From the NCBI RefSeq assembly GCF_033126985.1, contig NZ_AP024714.1, positions 620,001 to 684,000 on the forward strand: a stretch of DNA of 64,000 nucleotides, read 5' to 3'. A model generated the notes under the pieces. That model saw nothing but the letters and a program-made list of their open reading frames with translations. It did not search any database and was not told the DNA's origin. Positions within the stretch are counted from its first letter, which is position 1; every line of letters starts with the position of its first letter. Origin of the DNA: Methylomarinovum caldicuralii (GTDB lineage Bacteria > Pseudomonadota > Gammaproteobacteria > Methylococcales > Methylothermaceae). Made by a program: the position numbers and the translations under genes. This document shows, piece after piece, positions 1-7,937 of this stretch.

Positions 1-765
1 GCCGGGGCTGTTGGGGGCGGTGCTCAGCGGCGTCCCCATGTCGCGGGGTTTGACGCCGGCGATCCCCGCCGGCGGCACCGCGTTGACGTCGCCGACTACC
101 TTGAGGCGGCGGGCGTCTTCGAGGATTTCCTCGTCGAGGACCTGGATTCCGGCCTTGGTGGTGTTGAAGATGATGTCCGCCCGTCTCACCAGCCAGGCCT
201 TGCTGGCCCCGGAGCTGGCGAAGGTTCCCTTGATGTTGCAGCCGCAGCGGCGGCTGTATTCCGAGGCGATCTGCATCGCCGTGTCCAGGCTCAGGTGATC
301 GACGATGGTGACGTCGGCCCCCGCCAGGGCGGCGATGACGCCGGTGGAAATCCCCACCGGCCCGGTGCCGCCGAAGACGATGGCACGGCAGCCTTGCATC
401 TCCAGCCCGTGTTTTTCCTTGAGCTGCTTCTCCACCGCCGCCACCAGCGCCGTGGCGGTGGTGAAAGCCCCGGACGGGTCGGCCAGAACAGAAACCTCAA
501 AGGGCGGCACCATCGCCTTCTGGACGGTTTCCATCATGTCGAGGGCGAGGCCGATGTCGCGGCCGCCGATGAAGATGGCGGTCCGTTTCACCCCGGAGGG
601 TCCGCGGGAGAAGATGATGTCCTGGGTCAGCCCGTAAACCTGATCCGGTTCGACATTGGCGTGGGGGAAGATCATGTCGAAACCGGCATCGACCGCCATG
701 TTGATGTCGAACGGGCTGACCTGAGGCCGGGGGCTGAGCATGTGGAGTACGGTGCGCGTGGTCAT
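1..765 (-). CDS. Second MtdB-type methylene-tetrahydromethanopterin dehydrogenase (3' end outside window)
   Basis: NAD(P)-dependent oxidation of methylene-H4MPT in the formaldehyde oxidation pathway is the expected role, in the cytoplasm. I translated the first 255 residues from the minus strand; the C-terminus lies beyond base 1. It shares with the gene just upstream the blocks HML, SPFDxNMAxDAG, FSRGPxGVKRTAxFIGGRD, MVPPFExSVLADPSGAFTTA, GTGPVG and DVNAVPPxGIAG, so the two are paralogs. The start at 765 is preferred because an AGGA lies 8 bases upstream; an in-frame ATG at 771 overlaps the stop of the upstream gene but sits too close to that AGGA. The two genes are 5 bases apart and probably co-transcribed. 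Family assignment rests on recalled MtdB motifs. Whether this copy is active or has another pterin substrate is unknown. Confidence 0.8.
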   Translation of the reverse strand, partial: MTTRTVLHMLSPRPQVSPFDINMAVDAGFDMIFPHANVEPDQVYGLTQDIIFSRGPSGVKRTAIFIGGRDIGLALDMMETVQKAMVPPFEVSVLADPSGAFTTATALVAAVEKQLKEKHGLEMQGCRAIVFGGTGPVGISTGVIAALAGADVTIVDHLSLDTAMQIASEYSRRCGCNIKGTFASSGASKAWLVRRADIIFNTTKAGIQVLDEEILEDARRLKVVGDVNAVPPAGIAGVKPRDMGTPLSTAPNSPG

Positions 766-770
766 CGGCA

Positions 771-1682
771 TTATCCTCGTTTGGCTTGAACGATTTCCCG
801 GGCCGTTGCGAAGGCTTCGTCGAAGGCTAGATAGACCGGCTTTTCGGTTTCACGCATCTGTCTGAGCAGGCGGGCGTGGGTCTGGTATTTGATATTGCCG
901 ATGGCCAGGGCACCGATGCCCACCGCCCCCGAGGGGGAATCCTCGATCGGCGCGCCGTCGGCCTGCGGGTCGATGCCGGCTATCCCTGGCGGCGGCACCG
1001 CGTTGACGTCGGCGGCTACCATCAGCTTGGTGGCGGCGGTGACCTGTTCGGCGGTCAGCAACTGAATGCCGGCCGCCCCGGTGGCGAAGATGACCTCGGC
1101 CTCCGGCAACAGCTCCGGCAGTTTGTCGTTGCCCAGCCCCTTGATGCGGGTCTGGCCCTGGCCGAAGAACTCATTGCACAGTTTGGCAATACGCTCGGAC
1201 TTTTCCTGCTGGCGGCCAAGGATGCTCACGTCGCAGCCGGCCTTGGCGCACAGGACCGCGGCGATCTGGCCCACGGGACCGGTGCCGGCGAGAATCAGCA
1301 CCTTGCAACCGCTCAGGGTGGTGTCGAACTTGTCCGCAAGTTCGCGCTCGGCGGCGGCGACCATGGCGGCGGCGGTGGTGAAAGCACCGGAGGGATCGGC
1401 CAGGACCGAAATCTCGAAGGGCGGCACCATCGAGGTGCGGGCGGTCTCGAGCATCTTCATCGCCGCCTCGGGATCGCGCCCGCCGATGAAGGCGGCGGTG
1501 CGCTTGACGCCCTTGGGTCCACGGGAGAAGATCGCATCCTGGATCAGGCCCTGAACCTCGCCTTCTTCCACCTGCAGGTACGGCATGGTTACCTGCCAGC
1601 CGGCGTCCTGGGCCATGTTGACATCGAAGGGGCTGAGATTCTTCTCCGTGGTGAGCATGTGAAGGATGTAGGGTTTTTCCAT
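771..1682 (-). CDS. mtdB: Methylene-tetrahydromethanopterin dehydrogenase MtdB
   Basis: Catalyses NAD(P)-dependent oxidation of methylene-H4MPT to methenyl-H4MPT, the second step of H4MPT-linked formaldehyde oxidation in methylotrophs. The 303-residue protein has the usual MtdB length. It begins with the HMLTT...SPFDVNMAQDAGW block typical of MtdB rather than MtdA. The substrate-domain block SVLADPSGAFTTAAAMV is followed by a Rossmann glycine motif, LILAGTGPVGQIAA (around residues 130-143), and the conserved DVNAVPPPGIAGID. It leads a two-gene minus-strand unit with a paralog directly downstream and faces a RibD-like reductase gene across an 83-base divergent gap. MtdA cannot be fully excluded, but the N-terminal motif favours MtdB. 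Confidence 0.87.
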   Translation of the reverse strand: MEKPYILHMLTTEKNLSPFDVNMAQDAGWQVTMPYLQVEEGEVQGLIQDAIFSRGPKGVKRTAAFIGGRDPEAAMKMLETARTSMVPPFEISVLADPSGAFTTAAAMVAAAERELADKFDTTLSGCKVLILAGTGPVGQIAAVLCAKAGCDVSILGRQQEKSERIAKLCNEFFGQGQTRIKGLGNDKLPELLPEAEVIFATGAAGIQLLTAEQVTAATKLMVAADVNAVPPPGIAGIDPQADGAPIEDSPSGAVGIGALAIGNIKYQTHARLLRQMRETEKPVYLAFDEAFATAREIVQAKRG

Positions 1683-1765
1683 CGGACGGACTCTTGTTCT
1701 TGTTGACCGGAAACCGTTGCAGCGCGCCGCAGACGGCAGATTTCACCAATTATTACGTGGCCGAT

Positions 1766-2596
1766 ATGCAAAAACAAATTTTTCGTCTCTATCCCGCGCC
1801 CTTTGCGGAAGTCCCGCTGTCCGGGCTGTATCTGCAGCACCGGGTCTTCACGTTGGGATCGCCGCAAAAGCCTTTCGTCTATGCCAATTTCCTCGCCAGC
1901 CTCGACGGCCGCATCGCCCTGGAGGATCTGCACACGGGCCAGCCCTATCTGCCCAAGAGCCTGACCACCCCGGCCGACTTCCGCCTGTTTCTGGAGCTGG
2001 AGGCCCAGGCCGACTGTCTCATCACCCACGGCGGCTATCTGCGGGCCCTCGCGGAAGGGAGGCTGGGCAACATCCTCCAGATCGGCACCCATCCCAGCGG
2101 GGCGGATCTGGTCCCGTGGCGCCGGCAGCAGGGGCTGGCGCCGCAGCCAGCCATCGCCATCGCCAGCGCCAGCCTGGATTTCGTCATTCCCGACTCGGTC
2201 CGGACGCACCGCCAGCAGGTGTTCATCTTCACCGGGGAAGGCGCCGACCCCGACAAGGTGACCGCCTGGCGCAAGGAAGGGTATCCGGTCATCTTCGCCG
2301 GCCGCGACACCCTGGTGGAAGGACGCCGCCTGATCCCCATCCTGGGGGAACTGGGCTTTCGCAGTATCTATCTCATCGCCGGCCCCGCCATGCTCGACAC
2401 CGTGGTGCGCAGCGGCCACCTGCAGCGACTGTATCAGACCATCACCCATCAGCTCATGGGCGGGGAGGCGTTCCGCACCATGGTGCCGGGGCCGGAACTG
2501 GGACCGGCCGGCCACCTGACCCTGCGCACCTTGCATTACGATCCCGCCGGCCCCGGCGGGGCGGGGCAATGGTTCGCCTGCTTCGACAATCAGTAA
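1766..2596 (+). CDS. RibD C-terminal-domain (DHFR-fold) reductase
   Basis: A 276-residue cytoplasmic protein of the riboflavin-specific reductase (RibD C-terminal) family, which reduces pyrimidine or pterin substrates with NAD(P)H. Visible family motifs are NFLASLDGRIAL near the N-terminus, the ADCLITHGGYLRAL segment, VIFAGRDTLVEG, and the late glycine-rich segment LIAGPAMLDTVV. No deaminase domain is present, so it is not a bifunctional RibD. I chose the ATG at 1766; an in-frame TTG at 1694 would add 24 residues with no family similarity and would use up the divergent promoter space. No strong ribosome binding site is visible. Its position opposite mtdB suggests a pterin-related role such as a dihydromethanopterin reductase, but that is inference. 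Confidence 0.75.
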   Translation: MQKQIFRLYPAPFAEVPLSGLYLQHRVFTLGSPQKPFVYANFLASLDGRIALEDLHTGQPYLPKSLTTPADFRLFLELEAQADCLITHGGYLRALAEGRLGNILQIGTHPSGADLVPWRRQQGLAPQPAIAIASASLDFVIPDSVRTHRQQVFIFTGEGADPDKVTAWRKEGYPVIFAGRDTLVEGRRLIPILGELGFRSIYLIAGPAMLDTVVRSGHLQRLYQTITHQLMGGEAFRTMVPGPELGPAGHLTLRTLHYDPAGPGGAGQWFACFDNQ

Positions 2597-3108
2597 CCGG
2601 CGGCGTGGCGCTCGGCCTCGCGCGCTCCGGAGGCATCCCCGCTGCGGCGGCGGGCCTCGGCGATCAGGCGCCAGTCGCGCTGCTGCAATTCGACGTCGCC
2701 CCGGGCCAGCTGCAGGGATTTCTTGGCCAGTTCCTCGGCCAGCCGCGGCTGGCCCTGTTCCAGCCGCACCACGGCCAGTTCGTACCACAGCCGGGCGTTT
2801 TCCGGCTGGATTCTCAAAGCCCGTTCCAGGCGCCCGGCGGCCCGCTCCAGGTCCCCGCGGCGGCGGTCCTCCCGGGCCTGTGCCACGAGCGCCACCACCG
2901 CCGGCGGGGGCGCTTCTGCGCGAACCGGCGGTGGAGGCGCTGCACTAGCCGGTGGCGGCGGGGCGGACTGGCGGGCCTGAGGCGCAGGATGGGCCGGCGG
3001 GGCCGGGTAACGCGGTTGCGGCTGCACCACCGGCCCCGGTGTGAACAGGGGATCGAGGGAACAGGCGGACAGCCCCAGCATCAGGGCGAGGATCAGCGCA
3101 CGTTTCAT
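2590..3108 (-). CDS. TPR-containing lipoprotein
   Basis: A 172-residue predicted lipoprotein. Residues 1-16 form a signal peptide ending in a lipobox (LSAC, lipidated Cys16). A proline/alanine/glutamine-rich linker (about 25-70) follows, then a helical region (about 72-150) with TPR-like spacing: GDLERAAGRLERALRIQPENARLWYELAVVRLEQGQPRLAEELAKKSLQLA. It probably acts as a periplasmic or outer-membrane scaffold. The start codon overlaps the stop of the upstream membrane-protein gene by four bases (ATGA), implying translational coupling. The 3' end overlaps the convergent reductase gene by 7 bases. No specific function is recognised. Confidence 0.75.
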   Translation of the reverse strand: MKRALILALMLGLSACSLDPLFTPGPVVQPQPRYPAPPAHPAPQARQSAPPPPASAAPPPPVRAEAPPPAVVALVAQAREDRRRGDLERAAGRLERALRIQPENARLWYELAVVRLEQGQPRLAEELAKKSLQLARGDVELQQRDWRLIAEARRRSGDASGAREAERHAAGY

Positions 3109-3602
3109 GGCGCCGGCGCCTCATCGGCCGGTCCGGGGGCGGGCGCTGCGGGGGTTTGGTTCGCTTGCGGCGCCGTCACCGCCGGCTTGCGGCCGGGGGG
3201 CGGCACCCGGCGCTTGTTCCTGGGGCCGTAGTACATTCCCAGCAGGGTCATGAAGCCCATGAACAGCGCCGCCGCTATCGCCATCACCCACAGGCGGTCC
3301 AGCCTGTCGGTGCCGAAGACCCAGCGGGGATTGATCAATCCGAAGATCAGGAAGATCACCGAAAACAGCACCACCGCGTGGATGGCGGCGACCTGCCAGG
3401 GATTGCCGAGGCGCAGACTGAAAAAGAAATAGCTGACCAGAAACAGCAGCGAACCGGCGGCGAACATATAGACGGGCTTGGGATTTTTCATCCACCCCAG
3501 GAACCACTGGGGCCGGAGCACCCCGACCAGGATCACCAGCAGGGACAGCACCACCAGCGACTGAAAGACGACCAGTTGGATATCGACCACTCCTTCCTGC
3601 AT
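3105..3602 (-). CDS. Four-helix inner-membrane protein of unknown function
   Basis: A 165-residue membrane protein I do not recognise. Hydrophobic segments lie at about residues 8-25, 45-65, 70-92 and 105-125, followed by a proline/alanine-rich C-terminal tail starting near RNKRRVPPPGRK. The start at 3602 has a strong GGAGGAG about 7 bases upstream. Its stop overlaps the start of the lipoprotein gene downstream (ATGA), so the pair is probably an envelope-associated two-gene unit. The positive-inside rule would place the tail in the cytoplasm. Confidence 0.65.
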   Translation of the reverse strand: MQEGVVDIQLVVFQSLVVLSLLVILVGVLRPQWFLGWMKNPKPVYMFAAGSLLFLVSYFFFSLRLGNPWQVAAIHAVVLFSVIFLIFGLINPRWVFGTDRLDRLWVMAIAAALFMGFMTLLGMYYGPRNKRRVPPPGRKPAVTAPQANQTPAAPAPGPADEAPAP

Positions 3603-3693
3603 AAACCTCTCCTCCGGGATTCCGTTGTGGTTTTTCTCATGGCTGCGCAGCAGCTTAGGTGCAAACCCAGGCGAAATCAACCAGCCCCGCCCG

Positions 3694-4176
3694 TCATGGC
3701 GTCTCGAGCCAGCGCCAGCGGGAAAAGCAGGCGGCCTGGCCGATGAGGCGCCCCTGGGCGTCGAGCACGTTCCAGACCGTCGCCTGCTCGATGAGGAAAC
3801 GGCGGCCGCTGCGGCTGATGCGGACACCGTGGTAATCACCGATGTAGCCGTGGCGCGACACCTGCTCCAGCAAGCGCCGACGCTCCTCACGCAGGGGTGC
3901 CTCGGCGGAAAGGCGTGAAGGCAGGCCGACGAATTCCTCCCAGCGGCGTTCGAACAGACGCTGGGCGGTGAGATTGGCGTAATCGAAGCGGGGATCGGCC
4001 TGGTCATCGTGGGACACCAGGGCGAAAGGGGCCCGGTACAGCCGGCGCGCCGCCGCCACCGGATCCAGCGCCGGATCGACCAGATCGCGCCCGGTCCAGT
4101 GACGGAAACTGCGCCGCAGCCGTTCAGTGTGCTCCGCCAGCCAGGCGTTGGCCGGGGAAGGGGGTGTCAGGCTCAT
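3694..4176 (-). CDS. MEKHLA (PAS-like) domain protein
   Basis: A 160-residue soluble protein with a PAS-like MEKHLA fold. Visible features are FALVSHDDQADPRFDYANLTAQRLFERRWEEFVGLPSRLSAE in the first half and GYIGDYHGVRISRSGRRFLIEQATVWNVLDAQGRLIGQAACF in the second, the typical order of a MEKHLA domain. These domains are thought to sense small molecules, but the ligand is unknown. The start overlaps the stop of the upstream POT transporter gene by four bases, so the two are translationally coupled. This suggests, without proof, a sensory or accessory role linked to the transporter. Confidence 0.75.
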   Translation of the reverse strand: MSLTPPSPANAWLAEHTERLRRSFRHWTGRDLVDPALDPVAAARRLYRAPFALVSHDDQADPRFDYANLTAQRLFERRWEEFVGLPSRLSAEAPLREERRRLLEQVSRHGYIGDYHGVRISRSGRRFLIEQATVWNVLDAQGRLIGQAACFSRWRWLETP

Positions 4177-5522
4177 AGCCGCTCCAGGGGGATTTCGATC
4201 TGAACATAGCTGCGCCCGCGGTAGTGGCGCACCACGATCAGGAACAACAGGGCGGTGACCAGCATCGCCGCGGTAAAGAACCAGAAATAGTCCGCCCCGG
4301 CCAGGCGGCTGCCGCCGTCGGGGTTGCGGATCAGGAAATTGACCGCGCTGGTGAACAGGTTGCCGGCCGCCACCGAGAGCATGAAGAAGGCCATGATGAA
4401 GGACTTCATCGCGTTGGGCGCCTGGGTGTAGGAAAACTCCAGGCAGGTGATCGATACCATCACCTCGGCGCAGGTCAGGATCACGTACGCCAGCAGCTGC
4501 CAGGCGATGGACGGAGTCTGGCCGGCGTCGATCCTTTCCTGCAGCCAGGCCGCCAGGGCGAAGGCGAGGGCGGTGACGAACAGGCCGGCGGCGATCTTGC
4601 GCAGCGGCGTCAGTTCCACCCGGCGCCCCACGGCGGGATAGATGACGTAGGAAAACAGCGGCACCAGGAGCATGATGAGCAGGGGATTGCTGGCCTGAAT
4701 CTGGGAGGGCAGCACCTCGTAGCCCCAGAGGTGCCGGTCCATGCGTTCGGCCTGCAGCACCCAGGACGAGCCGGTCTGATCGAACAGGGCCCAGAACATG
4801 GCGACGAAAACGTAGACCAGGCTGAGTCGCCCCACCACCTGCAACCCCTCGCGGCTGAACACCTGGCGCACGAAGCCCATGCCCTGGGGCGGGACGTGGG
4901 CGTAACGGTAGCGGCCGAGCCAGAAGATCAGCGTGGCCAGCGCCATCAGGATGCCGGGCACGGCGAAGGCCACCGCAGGACCGTGACGGTGCAGCAGGTA
5001 AGGGGTGATCAGCATGGCGCTGAAGGCGCCGAGGTTGATGGCGAAGTAGAACCAGCCGAACGCCCGGCCGAGCAGATGGCGGTTGCTGGCGCCGAACTGA
5101 TCCCCCAGGTGGGCGGAGACGCACGGTTTGATGCCGCCGGCCCCCAGCGCGATCAAGGACTGGCCCAGCAGCAGGCCGGTGCGGGTGGCATCGAGGGCGA
5201 GGACGAAATGCCCGAGGCAGTACACCAGCGACAGGGTGACGATGGTGCGGTACTTCCCCCACAGGCCGTCGGCCAGCAGCGCCCCCAGCAGCGGGGTCAG
5301 ATAAACCGCGGACACGAACAGATGGAACCAGCCCTTGGCCTCCTCCTCGGTCATGGGATCGGGGCGGCCCAGGGAATCGCTCAGATACCGGCTCATGAAC
5401 ACCACCAGGATCGCCCGCATGCCGTAATAGCTGAAGCGCTCGGCCGCCTCGTTGGCGACGATGAAGGGGATGCCCGGCGGCATTTCCGGGATGGCCAGGG
5501 GGGCGCGGCGATAGTCGGACAT
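4173..5522 (-). CDS. POT/PTR2-family proton-dependent oligopeptide transporter
   Basis: A 449-residue inner-membrane transporter of the proton-coupled oligopeptide (POT) family. The N-terminal signature ANEAAERFSYYGMRAILVVFM matches the family ExxERFxYYG motif that couples protons to peptide uptake. The second signature lies in GAGGIKPCVSAHLGDQF, and 12 or more hydrophobic helices follow. The start at 5522 is preceded by GGAGCAAC; a longer in-frame extension to 5654 has no family similarity. The gene is coupled to the MEKHLA gene downstream. The substrate is probably di- or tripeptides but could be other small solutes. Confidence 0.88.
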   Translation of the reverse strand: MSDYRRAPLAIPEMPPGIPFIVANEAAERFSYYGMRAILVVFMSRYLSDSLGRPDPMTEEEAKGWFHLFVSAVYLTPLLGALLADGLWGKYRTIVTLSLVYCLGHFVLALDATRTGLLLGQSLIALGAGGIKPCVSAHLGDQFGASNRHLLGRAFGWFYFAINLGAFSAMLITPYLLHRHGPAVAFAVPGILMALATLIFWLGRYRYAHVPPQGMGFVRQVFSREGLQVVGRLSLVYVFVAMFWALFDQTGSSWVLQAERMDRHLWGYEVLPSQIQASNPLLIMLLVPLFSYVIYPAVGRRVELTPLRKIAAGLFVTALAFALAAWLQERIDAGQTPSIAWQLLAYVILTCAEVMVSITCLEFSYTQAPNAMKSFIMAFFMLSVAAGNLFTSAVNFLIRNPDGGSRLAGADYFWFFTAAMLVTALLFLIVVRHYRGRSYVQIEIPLERL

Positions 5523-5621
5523 GTTGCTCCGCTCGAATGTCACGAAGGTCGAAATTATAGGCCAAGAAACGAGAGGGCCTGTTTTACAATGGCAGGCAAA
5601 CGACAATAGGGGGGCAAGCCC

Positions 5622-6392
5622 ATGTTTCCGGTACGCGACACCATTTCCAGCCATTCACCGCCGCTGATGACCTGGGCGCTGATCGGCGCCAACTGCGGGG
5701 TCTTCCTGTTCGAACTGGCGCTGCCGCCGGAACAGCTGCAGGCGATGTTCTACTGGTTCGGCATCGTCCCGGCCCGCTACACCCATCCCGAATGGGCCAT
5801 GATCCTGGGTCTGCCGGTGGACAATTACTGGCCCCTCCTGACCTGCCTGTTCCTCCACGGCGGCTGGCTCCATCTCATCAGCAACATGTGGGCCCTGTGG
5901 ATCTTCGGCGACAACGTGGAAGACCGCATGGGCCCGTGGCGGTTCCTGATCTTCTATCTGTTGTGCGGCGTCATCGCCGGCATCGTACACTGGGCCACCA
6001 ACCTGCATTCCCCGGTGCCCACCGTGGGTGCCTCCGGGGCCGTCGCCGGAGTGATGGGCGCCTATCTCCTGCTCTATCCGCGCGCCCACATCATCACCCT
6101 GATCCCGCTGTTCTTCTATCCGCTCTTCGTCGCCCTGCCGGCGGCCACTTTCATCCTGATCTGGTTCTTTTCCCAGCTGTTCTCCGGCGTCGCCGCCCTG
6201 TTGGGGCCGGAACAGGTGGGCGGAGTGGCCTGGTGGGCCCACATCGGCGGTTTCATCGCCGGCATGATTCTGTGCAAGCCGTTCCTCGATCCCAACCGGC
6301 GTCAACACTTTTACAAGGATGAATTTACCTTCGAGAACGCCTGGGATGTCGCCCTGGACGAACCCAAAGAAAAACTCAAAGGAGACTCGTGA
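5622..6392 (+). CDS. Rhomboid-family intramembrane serine protease
   Basis: A 256-residue rhomboid protease that cleaves transmembrane substrates within the membrane. Visible features are the FLHGGWLHLISNMWALWIFGD segment (HxxxN oxyanion region, about 79-98), the catalytic serine in GASGAVAGVMGAYL (Ser138) and the catalytic histidine in AHIGGFIAG (His208). Six or seven hydrophobic segments are present. The start at 5622 follows an AGGGGGGCAAGC purine-rich stretch. The stop overlaps the ATG of the next gene (TGATG), so it is co-translated with a ClpP-like membrane protease; the phosphoribosyltransferase gene follows. Confidence 0.9.
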   Translation: MFPVRDTISSHSPPLMTWALIGANCGVFLFELALPPEQLQAMFYWFGIVPARYTHPEWAMILGLPVDNYWPLLTCLFLHGGWLHLISNMWALWIFGDNVEDRMGPWRFLIFYLLCGVIAGIVHWATNLHSPVPTVGASGAVAGVMGAYLLLYPRAHIITLIPLFFYPLFVALPAATFILIWFFSQLFSGVAALLGPEQVGGVAWWAHIGGFIAGMILCKPFLDPNRRQHFYKDEFTFENAWDVALDEPKEKLKGDS

Positions 6393-7228
6393 TGGATTTC
6401 GCTTCCCTGTTCTGGCTGTTCTTCATTCTGTCGGCGCTGCAGCCGGTCATTCACCAGCGCATGCTGGAGGCCAGTCGGGCCCGCCTGATCTCACGCATCG
6501 AGGCCAAGCGCGGCAGCCGGGTGATCCTCATGATCCACCGCCAGGAGTCCATGAATCTTCTCGGCTTCCCCGTGGTGCGTTACATCGACGTCAACGATTC
6601 CGAGGAAGTCATCCGCGCCATCCACCTGACCGATCCGGAAGTGCCCATCGACCTGGTGCTCCACACCCCCGGCGGCCTGGTGCTCGCCGCCCTCCAGATC
6701 GCCCGCGCCATCGCCCGCCACAGGGGTCGGGTGCGGGTCATCGTGCCCCATTACGCCATGTCCGGCGGCACCCTGATCGCCCTGGCCGCCGACGAGATCA
6801 TCCTGTGCGAGCACGCCGTCCTCGGCCCGGTCGATCCCCAGCTGGGTCAGTACGCCGCCGCCTCCATCATCAAGGCGGTATCGCAGAAGGATGTCAACGA
6901 GGTCGACGACCAGACCCTGATCCTCGCCGACCAGTCGGAAAAGGCCATTCGTCAGGTGCGCGAGGCGGTCTACGAACTGCTCAGGCCCAAGTTCCCGGAA
7001 GACAAAGCCCGCGAACTGGCCGAGCTGCTGTCCACCGGCACCTGGACCCACGACTATCCCATCACCGCCGACGAGGCCAAACGGATGGGGCTGCCGGTCA
7101 ACACCGACATGCCGGAGGAGTTCCTGCAGCTCATGAGCCTGTACCCGCAGCCGGTCAAGCGCATGCCGACGGTGGAATACCTGCCGGAGCGGCGCATGGG
7201 CCAACCTGCGACCCAAAGGAGGCAATGA
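6392..7228 (+). CDS. SDH-family (ClpP-fold) membrane-associated serine protease
   Basis: A 278-residue protein of the serine dehydrogenase proteinase family (ClpP/crotonase fold, related to SppA). Residues 3-20 are a membrane anchor. The HTPGG block (91-95) and the nucleophile in HYAMSGGTLIAL (Ser124) match the SppA-like catalytic arrangement, and VLGPVDPQ follows. The start is ATG 6392 with GGAG 7 bases upstream; a GTG at 6389 is also possible. Coupled to the rhomboid gene upstream and followed within 4 bases by the phosphoribosyltransferase gene. Probably involved in membrane-protein turnover; the substrate is unknown. Confidence 0.8.
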   Translation: MDFASLFWLFFILSALQPVIHQRMLEASRARLISRIEAKRGSRVILMIHRQESMNLLGFPVVRYIDVNDSEEVIRAIHLTDPEVPIDLVLHTPGGLVLAALQIARAIARHRGRVRVIVPHYAMSGGTLIALAADEIILCEHAVLGPVDPQLGQYAAASIIKAVSQKDVNEVDDQTLILADQSEKAIRQVREAVYELLRPKFPEDKARELAELLSTGTWTHDYPITADEAKRMGLPVNTDMPEEFLQLMSLYPQPVKRMPTVEYLPERRMGQPATQRRQ

Positions 7229-7232
7229 ACCT

Positions 7233-7937
7233 GTGACCGATCTGCCCGCCAACGTCATCGACCAACCGCAGCTGCGCGACACCGTCGGCGTCTTCGAGGA
7301 CCGCGCCGAGGCCGGTGAGGTGCTGGCGGAGATGCTCGCCGGGCTGGCCGGGGAAAAGCCGGTCGTCCTCGCCATCCCCGCCGGCGGCGTGCCGGTGGCG
7401 GCGGTCATCGCCCGGCGGCTGAAGGCGCCCCTGTCGCTGCTGGTCACCAGCAAGGCGACGCCCTCGTGGAACACCGAAGTGGGCTTCGGCGCCGTCGCCT
7501 TCGACGGCACCGAGCTTGTCAACCCCGAGGCCGTCGAACGGCTGGGGCTGAGCGAGGCGGAAGTCGCCGAGGGACTGGCCCAGGCCAGGGCCAAGGTGGC
7601 CCGCCGTTACCGGAACTTCCTGGGGGAGGCGGGCATGCCGGAGGTACGCGGCCGCACTGTCATCCTCGTGGACGACGGCCTGGCCACCGGCTACACCATG
7701 GAGGTGGCCATCAGGGCGCTGAAGAGGCTCGGGGCCGGCAAAATCATCGTCGCCGTCCCCACCGCCCACCGGCAGGCGTTGCGGCGCATCGCCCCGCTGG
7801 TGGACAGGATCTACTGTCCCAATGTCCGCGGCGGCTGGGTCTACGCCGTGGCCGAAGCCTACCGCCACTGGTACGACGTGCCTGAGGAGGAAGTCACAGC
7901 CCTGCTGACGGACCAAGGCCGGCAGGGCGGCGCCTGA
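7233..7937 (+). CDS. Phosphoribosyltransferase-family protein
   Basis: A 234-residue type I PRTase-fold protein. The PRPP-binding motif is VILVDDGLATGYTM (about 144-157), and LAIPAGGVPVAAVIARRL is the usual early loop. The start is GTG 7233, with AAAGGAGG 9 bases upstream; the ATG at 7225 is followed by an immediate stop. This family is often annotated as putative phosphoribosyl transferase or hydrolase-linked PRTase, with unknown base specificity. It ends the rhomboid-protease operon and abuts the convergent prlC gene with no gap. Confidence 0.8.
   Translation: MTDLPANVIDQPQLRDTVGVFEDRAEAGEVLAEMLAGLAGEKPVVLAIPAGGVPVAAVIARRLKAPLSLLVTSKATPSWNTEVGFGAVAFDGTELVNPEAVERLGLSEAEVAEGLAQARAKVARRYRNFLGEAGMPEVRGRTVILVDDGLATGYTMEVAIRALKRLGAGKIIVAVPTAHRQALRRIAPLVDRIYCPNVRGGWVYAVAEAYRHWYDVPEEEVTALLTDQGRQGGA

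Noticed and set aside
1694-1765. Longer N-terminus of the RibD-like reductase from TTG 1694
   Set aside because: It adds 24 residues unlike the family and would fill the divergent promoter region opposite mtdB.
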